This document shows, in pieces, positions 41,142 to 49,273 of a DNA stretch of 64,000 bases (position 1 is its first letter; every line of letters starts with the position of its first letter). The position numbers and the translations under genes were made by a program. Source of the stretch: Paludisphaera borealis (GTDB taxonomy: Bacteria; Planctomycetota; Planctomycetia; Isosphaerales; Isosphaeraceae); contig NZ_CP019082.1 of NCBI RefSeq assembly GCF_001956985.1, positions 434,001 to 498,000 of the forward strand, read 5' to 3'. The notes beneath the pieces are model-generated. The model did no database searches and was not told the origin of the DNA. It worked only from the letters and a program-made list of their open reading frames with translations.

Positions 41142-43331
41142 GTGGCCGAACACGACCCGACGGACCCGGCCCCCCCTTCCCCGGCGGGCGACCCGCACCA
41201 TGTGCTGGCCGCCACCGGGGCGACCGACGATCGCACCCGGGTCCTCAAGCACAACGACGCCTTCGCCGTGTTCGACCACCTCGGCAACATAAGGCCCGGC
41301 GGCCTCGGCGAGCAGGGCCTCTACCACGATGGCACCAGGCACCTGTCCTGCCTGATCCTCGACCTGGATGGACAGCCGCCCTTCTACCTCGGGTCCACCA
41401 TCCGGGACGAGAACGACCAGCTCTCGGTAGCCCTGACGAACCCGGACCGGCTCCGCGACGGCCGCATCGAGGCCCCGCTCGGGACGCTGCACCTGGCCGT
41501 GCGGACCTTCCTCCGGGAGAAGGCCTGCCACTGGCAACTCCGGATCAGGAACCACGGCCCGGCTCCGGTCGACGCGTCGATCCTGCTGCGCTTCCGCGCC
41601 GACTTCGCGGACATCTTCGAGGTCCGCGGGATGAGACGCGAGGCCCGCGGCCGCGACCTGCCTCCGGAGGTCTCGGCCGATCGCGTGGTGCTGGGCTACG
41701 TCGGTCTCGACGGACGAACCCGCCGGACGCTGCTCCGATTCGCCCCGAACCCGGACCGGCTGACTGAGGACCGGGCCCGATTCGAGCGCTCGGTCGGCCC
41801 CCACGAGGAGGTCGCGATCGAGCTGGCGATCGCCTGCCGGGGCGAGGGAGAGGACGCCGAGCCCCCCTGGTTCGCAGAGGCCCGGGCCACGGTTGAGGCG
41901 GCCTCCGAGCGGCTCAAGGCCGGTTCCTGCCGCGTGCGGGCGTCGGACGGGCGGTTCGACGCATGGATCCGGCGGGCCGAGTCGGACGTGCACATGATGA
42001 CCTCCGACCTGCCGACCGGCCCGTATCCCTACGCCGGGGTCCCGTGGTTCAACACGCCGTTCGGCCGCGACGGGATCATTACCGCCCTGCAATGTCTCTG
42101 GCTCCGGCCGGATCTGGCCCGCGGCGTGCTCGGCTACCTGGCCGCCACGCAGGCCGTCGATGAGGACCCGGGGCAAGACGCCGAGCCCGGCAAGATCCTC
42201 CACGAGACTCGCAACGGCGAGATGGCGACGCTCGGGGAGATGCCGTTCGGCCGGTACTACGGGAGCGTCGATGCGACCCCACTGTTCGTCCTGCTGGCGG
42301 GGGCCTATTACGAGCGAACCGCCGACCGGGCGTTCGCCGCCGCGATCCAGCCGAACGTCGAGGCCGCCCTTTCGTGGATCGATCGCTACGGGGATCGCGA
42401 CGGCGACGGATTCGTCGAGTACGAGCGACGCACGGCCGACGGCCTGATTCATCAAGGTTGGAAGGACTCGGACGACGCCGTGTCGCACGCCGACGGGACG
42501 CCGGCGATCGGCCCCATCGCCCTGTGCGAGGTCCAGGCGTACGTCTACGCCGCCCTCCGGGCCGGGGCCGTCCTGGCGCGGGCCCTCGGGACGCCCGACC
42601 GGGCGGCCGAGCTGGATATCCGGGCGGACCGGCTCCGCGAGCGTTTCGAGGCGGCGTTCTGGTGCGACGACCTCGGAACGTACGCCCTGGCCCTGGACGG
42701 AGACAAGCGGCCCTGCCGGATCAGGTCGTCCAACGCCGGCCATTGCCTGTTTGGCGGCATCGCCTCGCCCGAACAGGCCGCGCGGCTGGCTCGCGGGCTG
42801 ACCTCGCCGGACTCCTTCTCCGGTTGGGGCGTCCGGACGCTGGCCGTGACCGAGGCTCGGTACAACCCCATGTCGTACCACAACGGGACCGTCTGGCCGC
42901 ACGACAACTCCCTGATCGCCTACGGAGCCGCGAGGTATGGGCTGCAAGAGATCGCCGTGCAGGTGATGGAAGGGATCTTCGCCGCCGGGACCTACTTCGA
43001 CCTGAACCGGATGCCGGAATTGTTCTGCGGGTTCGACCGGATTCAGGGCGAAGGCCCGATTCCGTATCCGGTGGCGTGCGCCCCGCAAGCCTGGGCGGCG
43101 GGCTCGGTGTTCCTGCTCTTGCAGGCGTGCCTGGGCCTCGGGGTCAGCGGCGTCGAGCGTCAGGTCTGGTTCCACCGGCCGCAACTCCCCTCCTTCCTGC
43201 CCGAGGTGCGGATCACGGATCTGTCCGTCGCGGGATCCACCGTGGACCTCCTGCTCGTCCGCCACGGAGACGACGTCGGCGTGAACGTCCTCCGCCGAAC
43301 CGGAGACGTCTCCGTGGTCGTAGCCAAGTGA
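41142..43331 (+). CDS. Amylo-alpha-1,6-glucosidase / glycogen-debranching-like protein
   Basis: A 729-residue protein starting at GTG with CCAGGAGGGGC just upstream. The N-terminal domain (about 20-290) is the bacterial GDE N-terminal type (HNDAFAVFDHLGNIRPGGLGEQGLYHDGTRHLS). The (alpha/alpha)6 barrel (about 290-700) has PWFNTPFGRDGIITALQCLW, HETRNGEMATLGEMPFGRYYGSVDATPLFV (read in two parts), GWKDSDDAVSHADG and YHNGTVWPHDNSLIAYG. Such enzymes trim alpha-glucans or related glucosides. It follows the GT4 gene by 1 base, so the three genes form one operon for making and trimming a glucan or glucosyl solute. Confidence 0.87.
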   Translation: MAEHDPTDPAPPSPAGDPHHVLAATGATDDRTRVLKHNDAFAVFDHLGNIRPGGLGEQGLYHDGTRHLSCLILDLDGQPPFYLGSTIRDENDQLSVALTNPDRLRDGRIEAPLGTLHLAVRTFLREKACHWQLRIRNHGPAPVDASILLRFRADFADIFEVRGMRREARGRDLPPEVSADRVVLGYVGLDGRTRRTLLRFAPNPDRLTEDRARFERSVGPHEEVAIELAIACRGEGEDAEPPWFAEARATVEAASERLKAGSCRVRASDGRFDAWIRRAESDVHMMTSDLPTGPYPYAGVPWFNTPFGRDGIITALQCLWLRPDLARGVLGYLAATQAVDEDPGQDAEPGKILHETRNGEMATLGEMPFGRYYGSVDATPLFVLLAGAYYERTADRAFAAAIQPNVEAALSWIDRYGDRDGDGFVEYERRTADGLIHQGWKDSDDAVSHADGTPAIGPIALCEVQAYVYAALRAGAVLARALGTPDRAAELDIRADRLRERFEAAFWCDDLGTYALALDGDKRPCRIRSSNAGHCLFGGIASPEQAARLARGLTSPDSFSGWGVRTLAVTEARYNPMSYHNGTVWPHDNSLIAYGAARYGLQEIAVQVMEGIFAAGTYFDLNRMPELFCGFDRIQGEGPIPYPVACAPQAWAAGSVFLLLQACLGLGVSGVERQVWFHRPQLPSFLPEVRITDLSVAGSTVDLLLVRHGDDVGVNVLRRTGDVSVVVAK

Positions 43332-43414
43332 AGCGACCTGAGCCCGACCACCCCGGCGTGTTCGGGAGCTGCCGCGCGGTTTCCGCGCGCCTCAATCAAA
43401 TGCTCGCCGACGCC

Positions 43415-43468
43415 TTGACAACTCGACGCCGCCAGGGCATGATCGATCGAGTTGAGACTGAATCTCAA
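43415..43468 (+). promoter_or_regulatory. Sigma-70-type promoter with Fur-like dyad
   Basis: TTGACA (43415-43420), 17-bp spacer, CATGAT (43438-43443), then the dyad TTGAGA-CTGAA-TCTCAA (43452-43468), which resembles GAGAAT-type Fur boxes and would cover the start site. A hairpin CAATCGC-AACC-GCGATTG (43466-43483) follows. The ATG of the TPR gene is at 43542. Confidence 0.5.
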
Positions 43469-43541
43469 TCGCAACCGCGATTGGGAGACGGCGGCGTCGG
43501 GGGGCCGGGGCTGTCATCTTGAATCCACGGGAACGGCAACC

Positions 43542-44270
43542 ATGAGTCAGACCGGGAACATCCTGAATCGTTGCTTCGAGCTGGCGGGCGCGGGTCGGCT
43601 TGACGAGGCGGGGGATCTGGCGGAGAGCGCGCTGGCGGTGGAAGACGAGAACGGATCGCTCTGGCGGTTCGTCGGCCTGCTGCGTCATCAGGCGGGCGAC
43701 TTCGCGGGGGCGTGCGACGCGCTCGAGACGGCGCAGCTTCTGGTGCCGCTCGACCCGGCGACGAACTGCGCCCTGGCCGAGTGTCTGGCGCGGACGGGCT
43801 GCCGGGGGCTGGCCAGCGAGATCTACCGCACCCTGGCGATCAGCGACCGCACTCCGGAGCGGCTGCTTCCGGCCGTCGCCGCGGGGCTGGGATATCTTGG
43901 TGAATACACCACCGCGCTTGAGGTCTGCGTCGACCTCACGCGCCGCCAGCCCGAGTTTCCCGAGGCTCATTTCGGCGTGGCGTTCTACCTTCGGCGGTTG
44001 GGGAAGCCCCCCTCGGCCGCCCTGCCCTTCATCGCCCGGGCGCACGAGCTGGCCCCCGACGTGGCGCTCTACCGGATCTCGCTGGCGACGCTCCTGGACC
44101 ACGCGGGACGCCGCGAGGAAGCCTACGACCTGCTTCGCGACGTCGACCTCGACAGCGTCTCGTGCCAGTGCTGCCTGCGGAGGATGACCACGATCTTCCT
44201 GGCCGCCGGTGACGCGAACCGAGGTGAAACCTGCCGTCGCAAGGCCGTCGACGGCTGCGGCGAATGCTGA
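43542..44270 (+). CDS. TPR-repeat protein with Cys-rich C-terminus
   Basis: A 242-residue cytoplasmic protein of helical repeats: LNRCFELAGAGRLDEAGDLAESAL, FVGLLRHQAGDFAGACDALETAQ (about 40-62), PEAHFGVAFYLRRLGKPPSAALPF and YRISLATLLDHAGRREEAYDLL. The end is Cys-rich (SVSCQCCLRRMTTIF, ETCRRKAVDGCGEC), which could bind metal. I start at 43542 because the longer frame reads through the promoter-dyad. It stands alone before a repeat element. A Fur-like box upstream hints at iron regulation, but the function is unknown. Confidence 0.75.
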   Translation: MSQTGNILNRCFELAGAGRLDEAGDLAESALAVEDENGSLWRFVGLLRHQAGDFAGACDALETAQLLVPLDPATNCALAECLARTGCRGLASEIYRTLAISDRTPERLLPAVAAGLGYLGEYTTALEVCVDLTRRQPEFPEAHFGVAFYLRRLGKPPSAALPFIARAHELAPDVALYRISLATLLDHAGRREEAYDLLRDVDLDSVSCQCCLRRMTTIFLAAGDANRGETCRRKAVDGCGEC

Positions 44271-44293
44271 TCCGGCGTCCTCCAAGACCCATC

Positions 44294-44464
44294 TAGAGCG
44301 GTTCACCTTTGAGTCGCGCACAGCCGGGGTATCCGGAAGACCGCATTACTGTAGGGGCGTCCCTTGTGGGCGCCCGAATTGCGGGGATCGCCGCAGTCGC
44401 CGACGCCGATCGGGCGCCCACAAGGGACGCCCCTACGTGTGCAACCCAAACGCAAACCGCTCTA
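44294..44464. repeat. Family C composite element with terminal inverted repeats (MITE-like)
   Basis: Outer 10-bp inverted ends TAGAGCGGTT (44294-44303) and AACCGCTCTA (44455-44464) enclose a perfect 27-bp inverted pair (44351-44377 and 44410-44436, core GTAGGGGCGTCCCTTGTGGG). The whole is 171 bp and encodes nothing. Its right end supplies the TAG stop of the nsrR-like gene. Confidence 0.8.
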
Positions 44465-44926
44465 AACGGCCTTGAGCTCGTCGTTGTGAAGCAATGAGGC
44501 GTCCAGCAGCGGAAGCAGGTCGGCCTTTCGCTTGACGAACTGGTCGAGCGTGTATTCGTCGAGGACGGCCAGGAACGCCTGCTGCGCGCGCTGAATCGCC
44601 CCTTTCAGGCCGCACGCCGGCGCGATCGGGCACGTGTTCGTCTCGAGGTCGAAACACTCGACGAGATGGAAGTGCGGCTCCGTTTGACGGATCAGCCAGC
44701 CGACGTTGATCTCCGACGGCTTCTTCGACAGCCGCATCCCGCCCCCTCGACCGCGCTGGGCCGTCACGACGCCCAGCTCGGTCAGGCTCTGGACCACCCG
44801 CACCAGGTGGTGCCGAGATATCCCGTACGCTCGGCTGATCTCGTCGACCGAGACCAGCCTCTCCGGCCGGCATCCCAGGTACAGCACCGTGCGCATCGCA
44901 TAGTCGGAGAACTGCGTAAGTTGCAT
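44462..44926 (-). CDS. nsrR: Rrf2-family regulator, NsrR type
   Basis: A 154-residue winged-helix repressor. N-terminal MQLTQFSDYAMRTVLYLG and the recognition region EISRAYGISRHHLVRVVQSL, then the wing GRGGGMRLSK, are standard Rrf2. The cluster segment VECFDLETNTCPIAPACGLK has three Cys spaced as in NsrR, which holds an NO-sensitive Fe-S cluster. It is divergent from a cupin gene, with a 10-1-10 dyad between them (45001-45021). The stop lies in the terminal repeat of a MITE-like element, so the C-terminus may have been altered by insertion. Confidence 0.88.
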   Translation of the reverse strand: MQLTQFSDYAMRTVLYLGCRPERLVSVDEISRAYGISRHHLVRVVQSLTELGVVTAQRGRGGGMRLSKKPSEINVGWLIRQTEPHFHLVECFDLETNTCPIAPACGLKGAIQRAQQAFLAVLDEYTLDQFVKRKADLLPLLDASLLHNDELKAV

Positions 44927-44975
44927 GTCTGCTCCATCCCCGGACTCGTCCTACCGAAGAAATGCCGTCGCCCGA

Positions 44976-45021
44976 TTGACTGGGCGGCCTCTGATCTATA
45001 ATATGCATTCAGTATGCAAAT
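44976..45021. promoter_or_regulatory. NsrR/Rrf2-type operator with overlapping promoter
   Basis: ATATGCATTC-A-GTATGCAAAT (45001-45021) is an inverted repeat with 8 of 10 matching positions and 1-bp centre, close to the NsrR consensus of ATGCATT-type half sites. TATAAT (44997-45002) with TTGACT (44976-44981) forms a plus-strand promoter with a short 15-bp spacer, overlapping the operator. It lies 75 bases upstream of the nsrR-like start and 248 bases upstream of the cupin ATG. Confidence 0.65.
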
Positions 45022-45269
45022 TAAAATCCTGGCTCGCAAGCTTCCACAATCTCGCGGCCCTGCTGTGACGCGTGGGGGAGAGTCGAGCGCGACGCTATGA
45101 CGACATCATAATGTTCGCGAGTCCTAGCTGCGCGGACAACTGATGCTATTTGAAGTCGCCGGGACGGGTAATGCCGACGTCCGCGCGTCCTCCTCGGGGC
45201 GTTTGTGGTCCCTTGAGCGTCGTCCGGGGCGAGTCGTTTTCCTCCGTGTTCGCAAAGAGAGGCTTCCCG

Positions 45270-45611
45270 ATGTCCGAGCATGCACCTTCGTTCGCCGACG
45301 TGATCGACGTCCTTCCTCGCGAGCTTCTGACCGAGGGGCATCGCGTGGATACACTCGTCAAGACGCCCACATTCGAGGTCAAGCGACTGTTGCTCTCGAA
45401 GGGGAAGGAGATCCCCACGCACCAGGCCCCTGGCGAGATCACGGTGCAGTGCGTGGCGGGTCGCATCGCCTTCACCGCCGGAGGGGAGACTCACGACCTC
45501 GAAGCCGGACGGATGCTCTACCTCCGCGCCCGAGAGCCCCATTCGCTGGTCGGACTCGAGCACTCGGTGGTGCTGGTGACGAAGCTCGCGGGGGCGCCGG
45601 CCGGCTCGTGA
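45270..45611 (+). CDS. Small cupin-domain protein
   Basis: A 113-residue single cupin: ADVIDVLPRELLTEGHRVDT, GKEIPTHQAPGEITVQCVAG (first cupin motif), HDLEAGRMLYLRAREPHSL (second motif). It starts at 45270 with AAGAGAGG about 9 bases upstream. It is divergent from the nsrR-like gene, with a probable shared operator, so it may be induced by nitric oxide. Small cupins of this type lie next to NO-response regulators in other bacteria. Convergent with def, 12 bases apart. Confidence 0.8.
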   Translation: MSEHAPSFADVIDVLPRELLTEGHRVDTLVKTPTFEVKRLLLSKGKEIPTHQAPGEITVQCVAGRIAFTAGGETHDLEAGRMLYLRAREPHSLVGLEHSVVLVTKLAGAPAGS

Positions 45612-45623
45612 ACGATCGCCTGG

Positions 45624-46154
45624 TCAGCCGCGCGCGAACCGCTTCTGGTATTCGCGCTCGGTGGCCAGTTGGTCGCCGGCTTCAAGCCGATCGAGGAAGA
45701 CGATCCCGCGCAGGTGGTCGTCCTCGTGCTGAAAGATCCGGGCGACGAAATCGTGAAACTCGCGGACGACGTGATCGCCCCGGACGTCCTGATAGCGTGC
45801 CACGATCCGCTTGTGCCGGGCGACTTCGCCCCGCAGCCCCGGGATGCTCAGGCAGCCTTCCCATCCCTTGACCCGCTCGGTCGAGCGCTCCACGATCTCG
45901 GGATTGACGACCACGATCGGTTCCATTTCGACGGCGTCCGGATAGCGCGGGTTTGGTCGCGAGGCGACGATCATGATCTGGAGCGGTTGATAGACCTGCG
46001 GCGCGGCGAGGCCCACGCCGTCGGCGTCGCGCAGGGTCTCCAGCATGTCGTCGATCAGGCCTCGCACTTCGTCCGTCAGAGGGAACGGCACGGACGTGGC
46101 CGGCGCTCGCAGAATGGGATTGCCAAGGTGGGCGATCTGTCGGAGAACGGCCAT
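45624..46154 (-). CDS. def: Peptide deformylase
   Basis: A 176-residue metalloenzyme that removes the N-formyl group from new proteins. All three motifs are present: GVGLAAPQV, EGCLSIPGLRG (Cys metal ligand), and FQHEDDHLRGIVFLDRL (HExxH metal ligands and catalytic Glu). The ATG at 46154 gives the normal N-terminus AVLRQIAHLGNPILR; a 40-codon longer frame is not conserved-looking. No fmt gene is adjacent. Confidence 0.95.
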   Translation of the reverse strand: MAVLRQIAHLGNPILRAPATSVPFPLTDEVRGLIDDMLETLRDADGVGLAAPQVYQPLQIMIVASRPNPRYPDAVEMEPIVVVNPEIVERSTERVKGWEGCLSIPGLRGEVARHKRIVARYQDVRGDHVVREFHDFVARIFQHEDDHLRGIVFLDRLEAGDQLATEREYQKRFARG

Positions 46155-46282
46155 CGTCGCGAGGTCCTCGAATGGGGATGGAAGAACCGATTGCGGCTGG
46201 ATTGCAGTCGAGCTGGGGCGCGATGAGGGGTATTCGAGCGCCGAGGCGTTTGAAGCGAAGACGATGATGACCACTCCTCATC

Positions 46283-46318
46283 CGGCCTTCGGCCGCCTTC
46301 TCCCGCAAGAGGAGAAGG
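46283..46318. repeat. Tandem hairpin repeat of a widely dispersed type
   Basis: CGGCC-TTC-GGCCG (46283-46295) is followed at once by CCTTCTCC-CGCAAGA-GGAGAAGG (46296-46318). The phrase CTCATCCGGCCTTCGGCCGC then a CCTTCTCC stem resembles intergenic repeats known from many bacterial genomes. The rest of 46155-46520 shows no gene. Confidence 0.65.
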
Positions 46319-46520
46319 AATGCTGGCAACAGCTGATTTTGATAGTTGCCTGCAAACCAACAGAAAGCCGCCCTGACGCGATGTTTCTTTTGATGATCGG
46401 CCGTGGCGCCTTGAAAAACAAGGCGAGTCCAGGTCCTCGTCCCGTGCGTTCCGGCGCGGTATCCTCATCGTGCCCGTGAGTTCACCTCGCACGAAGGATC
46501 GAGGAAGCCGGAGATCGGTC

Positions 46521-48191
46521 ATGAGACATCGCGTCGCTTGTCGGCTGCTCGCCGCGGCCCTGCTGACGGTTTTGGGCGCTTCGGTCCACGCTGAGGAACC
46601 CAGGACAGCCTTGGGGGCGGCTTTGGGCCCCTGGATTCGCATCAATCAGATCGGCTACCTGCCCGACGATCCCAAAATCGCGGTGCTTTCCAGCGATCAG
46701 CCGCTGTCGGGCGACTTCTCCGTCGGGGATCTGAAGGCGTCGATCGGCGTCGATCAGGGGGCCTGGGGGCCGTTCGCTCATAACTACCGACTCGATTTCA
46801 CGGCCGTCCGGTCGCCGGGGCGGCATCGCATCCGGTTCGACAAGGTGGAGTCGCCCGCGTTTTCGATCGGGGGCGACGCCTATGCGAAGACGCCCGCCGC
46901 GCTCCTCGACTTCATGAGGCTCCAGCGGTGCGGCGAGAATCCCGTCACCGGCACGAAATGCCATCAGCAAGACGCGATCGACACGATGACGGGCGAAAAG
47001 GTCGATCTCGTCGGCGGCTGGCACGACGCGGCCGACCGACTCAAGCATATGATCACGACATCGTACTGCGTCGCCGCTCTCAAGCTGATCGAGGGGGACG
47101 GCGCCCAGGCCGAGGCTCGCCACGGCGCTCCCTTGATCAAGAAGCTGCACCCCAAGCCGGGCGTCATCTACGTTCAGATCGGCGACGACCGCGATCACCG
47201 GCCGCCGCAAACGCTCTGGGACGACGACAAGTCCGACTACGGCTGGGGGCCCGGAGGACCGAGGTCCGCCTGGCCGGCGACCGGAAAGCCCGAGGGACCG
47301 AAATATAAGAACCAGTCGACGGGCATGGCCAGCCTCGCGGGCCGCTGCTCGGCCGCGATGACGCTTTCGGGCGACCTCGACGCGGCCCGCTCGATGTACA
47401 AGCTCGCCCAGGATCACCCCGGCTGCGCGATGTCCGTTCCCGTCTTGGCGCCCCATTATTACGGCGAGAGCACGTTCTACGACGATCTGGAATGGGCCGC
47501 CGTCGAACTCTATCGCGCGAGCCGCGACCCGCGCTATCTGGCCGAGGCCGTCGCCTACGCCGACAAGGCCGGCGACAATGTCTGGATGGGCCGCGACGCC
47601 CACGGCCACTATGAGTTCTTCCCATACGTGAACCTCGCCCATTGGCGGCTTTACGAGCTGGTCGAGGCGCCCGTGCAAAAGCGGCTCGCCGAGTATTACC
47701 GGCTGGGGTTGGAGCGAATCCGCGAGCGAGCCTTGCGGAACCCGTACCGGATCGGCACGCCGCTGGTCTGGTGCTCGACCAACGACGTGATCGCCTTCGC
47801 CACGCAGGCGAGGCTTTACGAGCGGATGACCGGCGACGCCCAGTTTCGGTCGCTCGCCACCGAGGCCCGCGACTGGATCTTCGGCCGCAACCCGTGGGGC
47901 GTCTCGTTCGTCATCGGCACGCCCGCCGACGGCGCGGCGGCGACTCGGCCTCATCATATGTTCTTCAAGTTGGCCCATCACCTGCCCGTCGGCGGCCTGG
48001 TCGACGGACCGGTGACCAAGGCGATCAACGACGGCCTCAAGTTCTCCGCCTTCGAAGCCGATCCCCTGGCCCACTTCCAGTCGGACGCGGCCGTCTACCA
48101 CAATGAGTTCGCCGACTTCTCCACCAACGAGCCGATCATCGACGGCACCGTCTCGCTGCTCTTGCTCCTGGATCTGTGGGAAGGTTCGTGA
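46521..48191 (+). CDS. Secreted glycoside hydrolase family 9 protein
   Basis: A 556-residue exported enzyme. The ATG at 46521 (GGAG about 8 bases upstream) gives a signal peptide ending ASVHAEE. An N-terminal Ig-like cellulase domain (IRINQIGYLPDDPKIAVLSS, about 35-115) precedes the (alpha/alpha)6 barrel. GH9 motifs: GGWHDAADRLKHM (catalytic-base Asp pair) and, near the end, DFSTNEPIIDGTVSLLLLL (acid Glu). FGRNPWGVSFV is also typical. GH9 enzymes cleave beta-1,4-glucans or related polymers; the shortened catalytic loops leave specificity open. Confidence 0.9.
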   Translation: MRHRVACRLLAAALLTVLGASVHAEEPRTALGAALGPWIRINQIGYLPDDPKIAVLSSDQPLSGDFSVGDLKASIGVDQGAWGPFAHNYRLDFTAVRSPGRHRIRFDKVESPAFSIGGDAYAKTPAALLDFMRLQRCGENPVTGTKCHQQDAIDTMTGEKVDLVGGWHDAADRLKHMITTSYCVAALKLIEGDGAQAEARHGAPLIKKLHPKPGVIYVQIGDDRDHRPPQTLWDDDKSDYGWGPGGPRSAWPATGKPEGPKYKNQSTGMASLAGRCSAAMTLSGDLDAARSMYKLAQDHPGCAMSVPVLAPHYYGESTFYDDLEWAAVELYRASRDPRYLAEAVAYADKAGDNVWMGRDAHGHYEFFPYVNLAHWRLYELVEAPVQKRLAEYYRLGLERIRERALRNPYRIGTPLVWCSTNDVIAFATQARLYERMTGDAQFRSLATEARDWIFGRNPWGVSFVIGTPADGAAATRPHHMFFKLAHHLPVGGLVDGPVTKAINDGLKFSAFEADPLAHFQSDAAVYHNEFADFSTNEPIIDGTVSLLLLLDLWEGS

Positions 48192-48234
48192 TTTCCAGAG
48201 CCGGCTTCTCGTCCGTGACGGAGGCGTTCCGCCG

Positions 48235-49266
48235 ATGCGCATCGACAACGATCCCAAGCTCGATTTCGACGACGTCTTGATCCGACCCAAGCGGTCCGAG
48301 GCGCCGAGCCGGGCGTCGGTCGACCTGAAACGCCAGTACCGATTCCTCAACAGCGATGCGGTCTGGAGCGGCGTTCCGATCGTCGCCTCGAACATGGACA
48401 CCGTCGGCACGCTGGCCATGGCCGAGGCGCTCGGGCCGGAAATGCTGACTTGCTTGCACAAGTATTATTCCGAGGATCAGTTGATCCGCTTCTTCCGCGA
48501 CGAGGCTCGCTGCTCGAGCGCGTTCTTCACGCTGGGCCTCAAGGACGACGAGTTCGACAAGCTCCGCGCCGTGAAGGCGAAGGCCGACGTCCGCCTCGTG
48601 TGCATCGACGCGGCGAACGGGTACACCAAGTATTTCGTCGAGCACGTCAAGCGAATTCGCGGGGCCTTCCCCGAGCTGACGATCATGGCGGGGAACGTGG
48701 CGACGCCCGACATGGTTCAGGAGCTGTTCATCTCCGGCGCGGCCGACATCGTGAAGATCGGCATCGGGCCGGGGAGCGTCTGCACCACGCGGCGCACGAC
48801 CGGGGTGGGCTACCCGCAGCTCTCGGCGATCATCGAGTGCGCCGACGCCGCTCACGGGTTGCGCGGCCACGTCTGCGCCGACGGCGGCTGCCGGTTCCCC
48901 GGCGACGTCGTCAAGGCGTTCGCGGCCGGGGCCGATTTCGTGATGCTCGGCGGAATGCTCGCCGGTCATGACGAATGCGAGGGCGAGTGGGTCGAGGAAG
49001 ACGGCCGCCGCGTCGCGCTGACGTTCTACGGCATGTCGAGTCGCGAGGCCCTCGACAAGTACGCCGGGGGTCGCAAGGACTATCGAGCCTGCGAGGGCCG
49101 CGCGGTCTCGGTGCCGTACAAGGGGCCGGTCAAGGAGACGATCCAGGAGATCACCGGTGGCATCCGCAGCGCATGCGCGTACGTCGGCGCCACCCGGCTG
49201 AAAGACCTCACCAAGTGCACGACGTTCGTGATCTGCCAGCGGCCGCATGGAAGCATGTTCGCGTAA
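48235..49266 (+). CDS. guaC: GMP reductase
   Basis: A 343-residue enzyme that reduces GMP to IMP with NADPH in purine salvage. Characteristic sequence: LDFDDVLIRPKRS at the start, VASNMDTVG, NVATPDMVQELF, IGPGSVCTTRRTTGVGYPQ with the catalytic Cys, ADGGCRFPGDVVKAF, MLGGMLAGHDECEG and FYGMSSREALDKY. The short form lacking CBS domains and the GuaC-type phrase MLAGHDECEGE distinguish it from IMP dehydrogenase. Start at 48235 has GGAGG about 10 bases upstream. It is 43 bases after GH9 but functionally unrelated. Confidence 0.94.
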   Translation: MRIDNDPKLDFDDVLIRPKRSEAPSRASVDLKRQYRFLNSDAVWSGVPIVASNMDTVGTLAMAEALGPEMLTCLHKYYSEDQLIRFFRDEARCSSAFFTLGLKDDEFDKLRAVKAKADVRLVCIDAANGYTKYFVEHVKRIRGAFPELTIMAGNVATPDMVQELFISGAADIVKIGIGPGSVCTTRRTTGVGYPQLSAIIECADAAHGLRGHVCADGGCRFPGDVVKAFAAGADFVMLGGMLAGHDECEGEWVEEDGRRVALTFYGMSSREALDKYAGGRKDYRACEGRAVSVPYKGPVKETIQEITGGIRSACAYVGATRLKDLTKCTTFVICQRPHGSMFA

Positions 49267-49273
49267 AGCCTCG

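Noticed and set aside
45097-45115. TATGA-CGACA-TCATA dyad upstream of the small cupin gene
   Set aside because: The arms are only 5 bp and could arise by chance; the dyad at 45001-45021 is much stronger.
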